From Lepidurus packardi (lineage: Eukaryota; Arthropoda; Branchiopoda; Notostraca; Triopsidae), in the NCBI GenBank assembly GCA_023053545.1, contig JAKZAN010000006.1:10076351-10140350 (forward strand): a DNA stretch of 64,000 bases, in the 5' to 3' direction. The notes below the pieces were generated by a model that made no database searches, had not been told where the DNA came from, and worked only from the letters and a program-made list of their open reading frames with translations. The position numbers and the translations under genes are program-made. Of this stretch, positions 12,841 through 23,600 are shown one piece after another; the stretch's first letter is position 1; every line of letters starts with the position of its first letter.

Positions 12841-12890
12841 ATGACATCAGTGCATACTAATCAACTTCTTGCAGTACACCGTGGCCTTAA
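12841..12890 (+). repeat. MITE-end fragment, family A2, copy 1
   Basis: ATGACATCAGTGC, then CTTGCAGTACACCGTGGCC and TTAA. It matches the sequences at 22088-22153 and, inverted, 46604-46665. The ACATCAGTGCCATCT block is shared with the right end of family A, so these look like solo ends of a related family. Confidence 0.55.
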
Positions 12891-13166
12891 ACGCGTAAAA
12901 AGAAGTTATTAACAATACATGGCTAAAATATGGAAGTCATGCTAGAGAATTGGCGAGACAAAGTTCCAAAAAATGCCGAACGAATTTGTTTAAGACTTCT
13001 GACTTTGTTTCGAATTGCTAAAAATGCTCGTCTTAAGTTCGCATGGCTATAAAATTGCTAAAATAGTGTCAAAAGGATTTATTTCACCTCTTTTAAATAA
13101 CTTTTTAACCGAATTAAATTTGCTAAATTAATTAGCGCAGAAATAAACCGCAATACGAATGTAGAG

Positions 13167-13661
13167 CACGGTATATAGGTTTCACAACAGAATAACATGG
13201 GATTCTTCCTATGTGAAAGTTGGGACCGACTCTCTCAATCCCAAGTATAGATTGGCTAAACAGACAACTAGGCCTGTCAGGACCTAGATGATGAAGCGTA
13301 GATTTAGGTAAAAGGCCAAAATGTCACTGAGTTACATTGTTAAATCTCCCAGTGCAGTTGAAGAAACGACGGTTTAAAAGCGCAATGCACGTCGAATCTA
13401 ACGGCAGCCCAAATTCCGCAGAGTATCAGAGAGAAAAGACGACAGTCCTCCGTTTTGTGAATGTTTTTTTCTCTTCTTGAACCCTTTTTGTAGTAAATTA
13501 GGAATGCCTACCTTGCGGGGCATGGGCAAATCTTGTCGATCCCATTCCTCCTACGTTTCTTTCACCGACGCAAGACCCCTTGAAGCCAAGCAAGTCGATC
13601 CCAAAATCTTTATATTGGAAGAATACCCTTGTTATCCTACTGTGAAAGGATATATACTGTG
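13167..13661. mobile_element. MITE family B, copy 2, with 8-bp target-site duplication
   Basis: A 495-bp element starting CACGGTATATAGG and ending ATATACTGTG, with imperfect terminal inverted repeats of about 37 bp. It is flanked on both sides by ATGTAGAG (13159-13166 and 13662-13669). Internal blocks match copy 1, for example TTAGGAATGCCTAC at 13498-13511 and 3597-3610. No transposase frame is present; open frames here are incidental. Confidence 0.92.
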
Positions 13662-13669
13662 ATGTAGAG

Positions 13670-14844
13670 TAATGAATATGCGCTACAGGAATACAGACAG
13701 CAGCTCTGAAAGAATCCAATAAGAAATAATTCGACCCTGTATCACGAGATTAATCACGAGTATCAAACAGATTACAAACCTCACAAAAATTCCAAAGTGG
13801 CTTGGCTCCAGGAAAACGTGACTGAGAGGTTGTAACTATGCAGAGATAAGTGTACTTTAGGTACAATGCTTCTTCTCGAGAAGATACTTCCCTTGTATGA
13901 GTGTATGCGTGGAGAAGACACGTTTGAGCCGATAGGCACGACCACGATACATCGCTTCTTAATCAATTGTATTTTTCTTCCTTGTGTCTCTTTTTTTGTA
14001 ATTTGTTCTCCTTTTTTTCTCTCCATTTATCTCTCTCAAGCCTACTCCCCCAAGAAAGAGGCCATTGTGAAAAAGGGAACCCATTGACAAGGCAACCGTC
14101 TTCAATTAAGAAAAGACCCAAGACGCGGGAGTTGTAAAGCCCAGCGTCACACGTTCAACTGCGAAGAAAAACGGAAGGTTTTAAAACTTTTTGTACTTTT
14201 TGTACATGAAGCGACTGGAATGTGCACGTTGACTCCCTCGTGAGCACGTGTATACACCACAGCTCGACGCGCTCGTACCTTATTGACCTAGGAATAGAAT
14301 AGGACAACGTGAGCCACATTGACTTCTCTTTCACTTAAAAGAAGAACTTTCTATTATGAGTTTTTATTTATCTTTAAGCTACTTAATTTGACTCCTACTT
14401 TACTTGCTAACTGTGTAATGTTCGAAAGTAAAGCAGTTTGACATATTTCAAACAATTTTAAAATTCCGAACTGTAACAATGTTAAACAAATTGAACTGTC
14501 TCCTCCTGCCACCCCTCTTATTTCCCTTCCATATATCCCCTGTAAGTAGCCTCAATTACACAGTGAACTACAGAATGCCGAAAACATAAAAGACTGTCAA
14601 AAAGCACTTGCCTACGCTGGTTTAAAAAAAAGAAAATTAACAACCATTTTCAGTATATTCTAAATAAATTAAAATACCATTATAATAGGGATTATTTATT
14701 ATGTATCCGTAAATTACTCTAAATAAGTTACCATAATAACTAAATGACAATGTTCTTTGTCAATAGTTCCATGAGTTGTTTCCCAGTTCTTACTCTGCAG
14801 CCGAAAAAACGCTTCCGCTTCTTCTTTGTCTGAAACAGGTAACG
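13670..14844. other. intergenic, no gene seen
   Basis: AT-rich, with no recognisable exon. If the minus-strand candidate at 14845-14961 is a first exon, its later exons would be here or further left, but I could not find one with confidence. Confidence 0.4.
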
Positions 14845-14961
14845 CTAAGCACCTTCAATTTTTGGCATAGGAATGCTATAGCACTCATCAAATTCCGTCC
14901 CTTTATCCGTTAGAATGTGGCTTCTATGAAAATACTCATTGTCGTCCGAGTCTTCTGCCAT
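14845..14961 (-). CDS. candidate small ORF or first exon, unknown product
   Basis: On the minus strand an ATG in good context (AATAAAATGG) opens a 38-codon frame beginning MAEDSDDNEYFHRSHIL and ending PMPKIEGA before TAG. The peptide is acidic and hydrophilic with an N-terminus typical of cytosolic proteins, unlike the chance frames around it. A weak donor (AAG|GTGCTT) lies just before the stop, so it may be the first coding exon of a longer gene. A promoter-like cluster lies about 90-115 bp upstream. I do not recognise a family and found no second exon. Confidence 0.3.
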   Translation of the reverse strand: MAEDSDDNEYFHRSHILTDKGTEFDECYSIPMPKIEGA

Positions 14962-15048
14962 TTTATTCGTTTGGGGATCTCTCTTCAAGACATTGCATAC
15001 ACGAAACACATGTATGTGGAGCGCCCGGGAAACGTGGTTCACCGATCC

Positions 15049-15074
15049 TACGTCACAGGGCCACGTGGGCCAAT
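15049..15074 (-). promoter_or_regulatory. promoter-like cluster: CRE half-site, E-box, CCAAT box
   Basis: Within 26 bp lie TACGTCA (15049-15055), CACGTG (15062-15067) and CCAAT (15070-15074). It is just upstream of the minus-strand candidate exon, in a locally GC-richer patch. The elements are palindromic or work in either orientation, so the direction is inferred only from the adjacent ATG. Confidence 0.35.
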
Positions 15075-15930
15075 GGCAAAAATGTTCGATTTGAATTGTA
15101 GACTTCTTTTTTTGTTAATATCTCAGCTACTACTTCGCGTATGATGAATATACGTGAAGTTATCTAGAACTAAACCAAGTTAAAATAAACATATTTCTGG
15201 AAACTAGATTTTTTACTCTTCTTTAACACGGGGTTGTCGTATTTTTAGTGGCTATTGCCCTTTAAGGTTTTCATCTCCCTTCTGGGGACGCGTAGCATTG
15301 ATGCGAACTGCTCGGCAACAAGGAAAAGTTTTATCTCGGTAATTAAATTGACGCTGAGCTCACGTTGAGGGGCCCTGTACATTAGGAATTCAAGTTTCCG
15401 TGGTTACAAATTAATAGTAGGTACAGTCACGTTTTTAGACCTTTTTTTGCGGAGGAGGACGTTGCTAGGGCTAATAATCATCAAACACGTGCTTCAACAG
15501 CCAAATGTTATTTTTACAAATATTTCATTTAGAATGACGTAGCTACGGAATCATCGTTCTACAGCGTAAATTCATTGCTGACGCTTTTCCCCAAATTTCA
15601 TAACTTTTACAGTAAGTAAAACAACTAATGGAAAGAGCTAAGTTTCAAACTAAAATGTAATGGATAGAGTTTCAAACTAATTCGATAGGTCATACAAACA
15701 GTGTTGGATTATCCAATTGTATCAAGTACACAGGACACATCAAGACACCGACAAAAAATATTAAAGATTCTTGAAAGAACCAATGACTCCTGATAGCTAA
15801 AGTAGATGACAAAAGAATTCTTTGGAAACTTTTTAAAGTTGTGTTTTAATGAATTTATTACACTTGTAGCCCTACTTCCCTAGACAGACTGTATTTTCTT
15901 GTTAAAAAATGAAATAATGTTAACTTGTTT

Positions 15931-16020
15931 TTGCCAAGGTGCAGTCAACGCAGTTTCACGCACAGCAGCCATGCGCGTTCGTATACGCCATACGGAAACA
16001 TGATATGCCATCTAGTGTTA
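15931..16020 (+). repeat. dispersed short repeat R1, copy 2
   Basis: Carries GTCAACGCAG, then GCCATGCGCGTTCGTATACG and TGCCATCTAGTGTTA, in the same order and spacing as the other R1 copies. Confidence 0.6.
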
Positions 16021-17825
16021 GTTAAGAAGAAACTGGCTACGTTAAAGCGCATTGAGAACGAGGAAATACGTCAAAATTTGCAACCTATTTCGTCGAACTA
16101 AGTAATTTGCTTAGAAAAAGGTACGGATTAGCATAACCTGTGCAGAAAGAAGCAGTATCGGCATCCATCTGAGAAAAGGCCAATGTAGGTTTAAGTTTCA
16201 CGCGGCAGCTTCTCAATTTTCCTAATGGAGCGACTATCCAATTAAGGTGAGTTATTAAAAAAAAACTTCAAACAAGGGGACGATTGAAATAAGAGAAAGG
16301 AAAGTCAAAATACGGGAAGATAAAAAAACACAAGACTCTTCGGTCCCATGTAAATTAAAACGCATCGATTAACCTGCAGAGATATCCTCGTGGAAGGATC
16401 TGAATAGGTTTTGGGGAACAGCAATCGATATCAAGTGAAGTAGTCGTGCAGTTATGAAAGGATCTATGTTCTTTATAATTCTTGCGAAATATTGTACGTC
16501 CTTGGAAAAACTTCACTCTCCTGGCAACAGTCAACAGCCCTCCCCCATCAAAGTTAAGATGACAAAAGAAGCTACACGCCATTTTTTGAAGAAAAAGACA
16601 AGAAAAGGAAGTCTAGCTTTCAATTTTGGTCGCACAAACGGAGTGGGCGATAACATCAACTGCACCACGTCAAGGGTTTCTGATCCTCGAAGAACTTGTT
16701 TAGGGAAACCTTTCTGTTTTCCCTCCAACTGTAAGGATGACGTTCACGATTACCATTCGCAATATCAAAGACAACTTTGCTCTGTTATTACGAAAAGTTT
16801 TGGTGCTATAATAGGACCACGACATCACTTTGGAAAGATATTAAACTTTAAGAAGACTAACCTTCTTAAGAAACCTAATTTTCCTTAAGAAACTAATTTT
16901 GACTCATCTTACGAAAAATTTCTAAACAAAACTAGTTTAGACTATGCAAAATTTAACTTAATAGTAGCTAATGTTAAAATTCCGAAAGATTTGGTTGCTT
17001 AGATCATATGCGACACTTGAGTAAATTTTCTTGCACTATTGAGAAGCATTTTCTGTACAATGAGTACATCCTAAGTGACATTATCAATAAGTAGAACATC
17101 CGCAAACATCAAAGCTGTATGCAACACCAATTACAACCATGTTGTTCATTACAACGAACCTTCGAAAACCGAAGCAAATTACTTTTTTTTTCAGCACAAA
17201 ACGTCAAGTAGAAGACGAAATATCGAAAACAATAATACGTATAATAATACGAAATGCCGAATTAGTACGCACTTTCGGAAATTCACTGTTTTGTAACAAC
17301 GAAACTCTTGTCACACTACGTATAACAACGAATGGTCCAAGCGCATTCAGTGCTATACAAGAACAAGAACAACTTTCCGCAACAATCAATTACTGGAATG
17401 GCTAATACTCTTATAGTTATAAGTTCTCAAACAACAATAACGGACATGCATATTATGCACGTGACTTATTTTCGACACGTAAGATCCAATAGAAAGGAAT
17501 TATCGACTTTGATTCTCGACTAAAATTTCGACTTTCTGAAATCCTGACGTGTAAAAGTACAACATTTTCGAACTTTTTCGAGCATCAAAGACAATAATAA
17601 TTTATAGGGTTCTAAAGCTCGAGTACTGTCAGTAAGAGTATTAAAGAAGGTTGAAAGAATTTCCATAGGAAGTCACTCTTGCGCAAGAGTGAATTTCATC
17701 AGTGAATAAAAATGAATACGGCAACAATGAAGGACATGAAAAGAGCGTTTATCTCCACCAATGTGTTTTAAATAGATCTATTTACAAGGTAATTTCAACA
17801 GTTAAAGAATCGTTGACGAATCTTC
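16021..17825. other. intergenic, no gene seen
   Basis: No splice-bounded exon or known domain. A 144-codon open frame at 16454-16888 has no recognisable motif and looks like chance. The stretch 17080-17520 is unusually rich in A and C on the plus strand (many AAC/ACA triplets) but shows no repeat unit. Confidence 0.5.
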
Positions 17826-18395
17826 TTAAGGCTTCCTTATACCTTGGCTTATTGATGGGAAAGAGTCACAGATGGCACTGATGTTTGTTATTGTTTTGCG
17901 AAAGCCTTGCATAAGAAAGTAAGAAAAGAAAGAGACAGCTAATTGCCGGAAAAGTTTCTACGCTTGTTTTCCTTGAAAAGTACAATTTGTCACCACTTTC
18001 TCATCACTTTTGTTACCATTTTGTCATCATTTTGTCACCACTTTTGTCACCACTTTCTACGCTTGTTTTCCCTGAAAAGTACATTTTGTCACCACAGTTT
18101 GCTGTAGCAGCAGAATGTCCTAAATCAAGTCGTCAATCTTTCGGAACAAGAATGTATGAAAACGGTTTATCAGATTTGAAAGCAAACTAAACCAAAAGTT
18201 TCCTTTCATTAGCAATTATTGCGGAATCCAATGACACATTTTTAGGTAACGCATGTCTCATAGTTGCAAACTTCATATGTATTTTGCTAATTCATTACTC
18301 ATTCTCAAAAAAGTGTGCATTGTTTGTGCACTACCTGTTAGTAAGCTCAAGATTAGAGTCTAAGAATGTTCATTAAATGCAATGGTTTTCTTTCT
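17826..18395 (-). mobile_element. MITE family A, copy 3, inverted and truncated
   Basis: Reverse-oriented copy. It starts TTAAGGCTTCC at 17826 and follows the family body in reverse order, with the ACATCAGTGCCATCTGTGA block seen on the minus strand, until about 18395. The far terminus is missing. A 42-bp piece (17955-17996) recurs at 18054-18095, a 99-bp tandem expansion joined by TTTTGTCACCA-like units. Confidence 0.8.
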
Positions 18396-20363
18396 TCACT
18401 TTCTTTCTTCCCCATACGGTTTCTTCCAAGTGCGCAATTCGTTTCAGCTGCAATCCTAACATTCCGCCTTCTAGTCAAATTTAATCACAGCCAATAACTT
18501 CCGAAGAAGCTGACAGCACAGGTAAAAAACAACCTGGAAGCTTACCTTTTTATTCTAAATTTAACAAAGGGACTGCCGAACCCCACGTATTGGTATTCCG
18601 GAATGCTGCAACCTCATCCTTGATTTCTAACGACTCAAAATGAGATACCTACAAACAAACTTGGAACAAATGTAATCGGAGGTTACTCCGAGTATCAAGG
18701 ACATAGTAACGAATATAGTAATGTCTTAGGTCTGTAGCAAATCTTGCAGAGAGTCCTCAGAAACGAAGGCAGCGCCGGCGTACTGTGCAAATCCCGTCCA
18801 TCACCTCTGCAACATCTATAAAGACATGATGTTGTACTCAGCTTCCTTTCAGTACCGTCTCTCTCTGTGTGCCGCCTACATATCGGTTCTTTAAACATAT
18901 CGTGTAGCTGTGCATTGGAGCGTAATACAGACTATTTCCCTAATGCTTGGTGACACCCATCTCTTGATGCACACTTTCAAAGCTGAGTGGAAGATGTTTA
19001 CTACTAAATACATGTACCGTGCACAATGTACATAAAGAAGGTATATGTCTTCCATCTCCGGCTACAGTATAGAAAAAAATAGAGTTACCCTAAAAAAAGG
19101 TCAACTGAATACCAGAAACCACGGGGGAAAACAAATAACCAAAGTTATACTCGCAGCTGAATTCAGTTTACAGAAAGTTTCCAGGTACTTCATCAAATAT
19201 GTTTGTATTGAAAGTGATGAATGGATGGACTTACAAAGCGGTTCAAAGTTTACTAGCTTTGAAAGCATTTTTTTCCATGTTGAAAGTTGATCAATTTGTT
19301 CCGCGTTCAACTTCAGATACTGAGGAGAGTTAAGGTTCGAAGTCTAAAAACTGGGTATTTTCTTATCTTTTTATTTTAAAAAAAGTCACGAGTTGTTTGT
19401 TCGGTCAAAATTCATAACGGGTCGATACTTAATTAGTATGGTATTACGCTAAACCAGCTCTAGTGAGTACTTTTAAACACTGCATCCTGGTTTTAAAAAA
19501 ATATGATGATTGGAAGGCATGACACAGCTAACATGGTGGATTCAGATGGATTAATAATGTTCCCCTTGCTCCTTGACAGTTACTTGGGATCAAAGCAAAT
19601 CCAGATTCCAAAGAACTAAGGAAAAGGGAAAAACCTAAGAGCATATAAAAGATGTACATGTCACCCTAGAAAAAGATGTATAGGATATTTTCAGAATTAA
19701 ATGGATTTATTTTTTTAGCAAGAAACACATTGCATAAGGAAATAGCAAAATAATTTTTAATTCAACTTTAATAATTATTTCATTCGCATTTCGAATATTG
19801 TTTTCAAATTCATATTTCAAATAATTGCGTTTTAACTACTATTTTTACTTTCCCTAGTCCGTTTGACTTGTATGAAACTTATTTTAAAAGGATACGTTTT
19901 GAAACGACTTGGGAGAGAAATCTGGATTAGACTGACAGATGTAAAGCGAGCTAATTTGACGCAGGAAATAACGAAAAGAAAATAATTGACAGTTTCTGCA
20001 TTATTCTTTTATTAATTACTATGGTTATGTTACTCAATATCTGCTGCAATTCAATACACTATTTTTTACGAATAATGTCCTATTCTAACTTTAACAGGCT
20101 ATTATAATAAATCATATCCATTTTAATCCCTAAGAATATAGTGCGTATTAATTACAGGTTTCTTTAGCTTTCCTAGCTTCACATCTGAAATATAAGCTTT
20201 TCTTGTGCGTTCCCAAAGAACTTTTCTTTTCGTTGCATTTCTTTAATACAAATAATTTCTTTAAGGGTTAGCCGAAGGGTGGAAACTCGAGAAGAAACCG
20301 TATGCGACATAGCTTGACGACTCGCTGGTTAACTATCGTTGATATTCACGGTCGGGAGAGCCC
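18396..20363. other. intergenic, upstream of the opsin gene
   Basis: No exon recognised. Mostly AT-rich sequence; short open frames at 18695-19310 have no recognisable content. Confidence 0.5.
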
Positions 20364-20374
20364 TAATTCAATTG
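20364..20374 (+). promoter_or_regulatory. RCSI/P3-like site upstream of opsin
   Basis: TAATTCAATTG fits TAATYNRATTN, the rhodopsin conserved sequence I bound by Pax6/homeodomain factors in Drosophila rhodopsin promoters. It is about 300 bp before the chosen opsin start. No TATA box is evident between the site and the start codon. The motif is short, so chance occurrence is possible. Confidence 0.4.
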
Positions 20375-20670
20375 GTTGCTACATCCTGTTCACACTTGTA
20401 CCCGACGAAAGCCGAAAGTCACTCGAACTTACACCGAAAACGAAATACTCCAAATCCCTTTTAGGTATTCGCTACAGGATGCGCCGTTCGTGTTACAATA
20501 ATCGGAATCCGAATCGCACGGTCTATTGCCCACTCTTCAATACACGACACATTGGAAGAAATTGAGTTCGACGTGTTCTCGCACGCTTGAATGACGTCCA
20601 AGTTTATCACAAGCTTTCTATTATATCAGAAAAAAAACAGTGTCGGTATATTTCGGAAGTCCGGCACAAA

Positions 20671-23600
20671 ATGGCAGCTTTATCCGATCCCCTTGATTCG
20701 AGCTTTCCAGGGATTAGTGGATTCCTTCCATTAAAAAACATTTTCAGTTCGTCACTAACGATTAACTCGTCGGATTTATTCGCCCATGACAGCCTACTTT
20801 GGCCGCCGTTGACCTTGGTATTATCTGAAGGGACAGACGGATCCGGTGGACAGACTACTGATTCGAGTGATTTGACAGATTTGAGTGTTCATATGGAGTC
20901 GACTACCGCCACTACGTGGATCAATGTGTGGGAAAAAGTGGTGGTCAACTATACTGACCCAAGTGTGTTCTGGACGGCGGAGGAACTCAAACTCTTGGGA
21001 TTAGTGCCCTGGCAATTACACTATGTGCTGGGATGTATTGTGACATTAATTGGACTATTAGGAACGGCTGGGAATGGCCTCATTTTATTGATTTCCACTC
21101 GGTGAGTTTGCAACGTTTTCTCGAGTTTTTCTTGTTGCTTCTTTGTTATATATTGATACGATAACTGTTACTATTTTCTATTGTGTTCTGCTTTCGTTTG
21201 TTTCCTTTCCATTCTTTGTTACCGTTTGTTTTTTACCTTTCGATTTTTTACTCTTCACTATTTTTTCATGTAGTCAAATTTAACATAATCCAGGCTTTTT
21301 AATAAAGTTTCTGAACCCTGTAGGTTTCGTAGGCTAAGATCCCCTGCTAACATCTTTATCATAAACCTGGCACTGAGCGATTTCTGTGCCTCCATGTTAC
21401 ATCCCATGGCAGCTTATTCTTCATTCAACGGAAGGTGGGCGTTTGGCAAACAAGGTGGGTTGGAGATACATTCCTTATGAAATTATGCAATGAATCACAG
21501 ACTTTATATCGGAGACCTTGATAAACAGATTTTGCTTGTTCTGGTTAGTTATATTCAGGAAGTTTCATTTTCAAGGGTGGCTTCTTAATTACATGTTTGG
21601 ATCTGTACGGCTCTCTTACTTGTTGGAAAAGCCTGGAACGGATAGTTTACTCACGCACTGACCTTCCGTAACGTGAGTGTCTCTTTTGCTTAATTTAGGC
21701 CCAAGCTGACAAGACATGCACTCATCGTACGACATGTGATGCTCACAAGTCTATTCCTGAGGGAACATAGAGCCCTGTAAGAGACCTTACTTACGAAGTG
21801 TTTTTTCCCTTCAACTTCTTCAGGTTTCATTAGAATAACACGTAGTTTTTTTACTTAATTTTTTTCTCTTAATTCAATACCTTTTTCCATAAATTTGTTG
21901 CGTAGTATGCCAAGTTTTGAAAATCTTAAATAAATAATACATCAAACGAAACATCCGGAATTACACTTGATTTTCTTATTGAGATATTTTAAAGAAAGAA
22001 CTTTTCAATTATATTGTTACATTTATTTTAATTTTTGTTTTTAGTTTTCTTTACAATTACTGCATTCTCATGATATAGGGTGGGGTATGACATCAGTGCC
22101 ATCTTTTGTCAAAAAAAAAATTATCAACTACTTGCAGTTCACCGTAGCCTTAATTTAACAAGAGAGAAGAAGGTATTTCCTTTATTTGCTGCTACTTTTA
22201 CTTATTTAGTTTGTACGTTTTGTTATCTGTTTTTAAGGCTTACAGACTTAGCGTTATTTCGTTTTGCACGAAAGTTGTTAAACTAACAAGTAACATGGAT
22301 TTTTTTTGCTTCACATTAACAAGAACGAAATAGCTGTTTATGGCAATGGTTATTTAATTGTATTTATATATATTATAATGTACAATCTTAGGTTACTTAC
22401 TGTTTTAAGTACCTCTATCAGGCATATGCTGTTTTTCTCCCATTTCAAAAATTGCTTTGTCATTGAACTTTCGTTTTGCACAACGAACGCTTTCGAAACT
22501 TGTGTACTATGTGCGCTCGTTGCATTCGAAAATTTTCCCAGTCAAAAACGGTCCCCAAGCAACCAATTTGGAATAGAACAGCATTCGCAAATAGCAGCAA
22601 ATTTGAAGGTCCGTAAAGTGGCGCCAAGCTTCCGTTCTAAAGCTTGCTTTACACTGCCCGTGTAGGTGGGTAGGGCTACGTGTGTAAACATTAATTTGAT
22701 TTGAACATTAACCGTTACTTGCAGCGGGAACACACGCGTCAGTAAGACAAAAAAGAAACAAAATACAAGGACTTGATAATAAATGGAATAGTTTTGAGAA
22801 AAATTGGTAACAAGCTGCGATTTTTATACGTAGTTATTCATAGTCCAAGTTCTTAACAAGTGTGGTTTTAATAGGTAAATATGAATTATTTTGAACTATT
22901 TAATTAGATAGTAGTTGTACACTTCATTATACATAGCCTTATAACTATACCTGTTATATATTTTTTATACCGTTTATATATAAACAACAACAGCCTTCAC
23001 AAAGCAAAGCCCCCATGTTCATTCCGACATTCCAGTGTAAATCAATCGAGTGTCATGTACGCCAAATGTCAGCCAACAACAAAAGAAAGATGACTTGGAT
23101 TTATTTTTGTGTTACAGTGTTTCTGTTTGCTTTAAAGTCTGTTTCTTACTATATTAGGATGTGAACTTTACGGCTTGGGTATTGGTTTCTTTGGACTCAA
23201 CTCAATTGTGACTTTGGCCGCCATAGCTTGCGAACGTTATGTGGTTATTACCTCCAAGCCATTTGGTGGCAGGTGGCGAATAACTCGCCGAAGAGCTCAA
23301 AAGGTAACAACAAGAAGTTGCTCAATAATCATTATCCTTTGTCGTCATTTTGCCGTCCTTTAACGCCATTTCACCTTTACTGTCACCTTCTTGTAACATC
23401 CGGCAGTCCAAAAGTTCATTGGAAACTTTCCTGTATGTTCAGTGCCTCTAACATGTTGTCATAAATGGCTTCAATACTGGGTTTCAACTGAAGTTACTCC
23501 TTACTCGTGTAAACATAGTTTCAGAGGAGTTTGACGTTGGAACGTTTCTTGAGATATTCTGTGTTGCCTGGTCTAAGGGTAAGGCAACTCCAGAGCCGCG

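Noticed and set aside
16454..16888. 144-codon plus-strand frame
   Set aside because: No known motif, biased Lys/Phe content typical of AT-rich chance frames, and no promoter or splice support.
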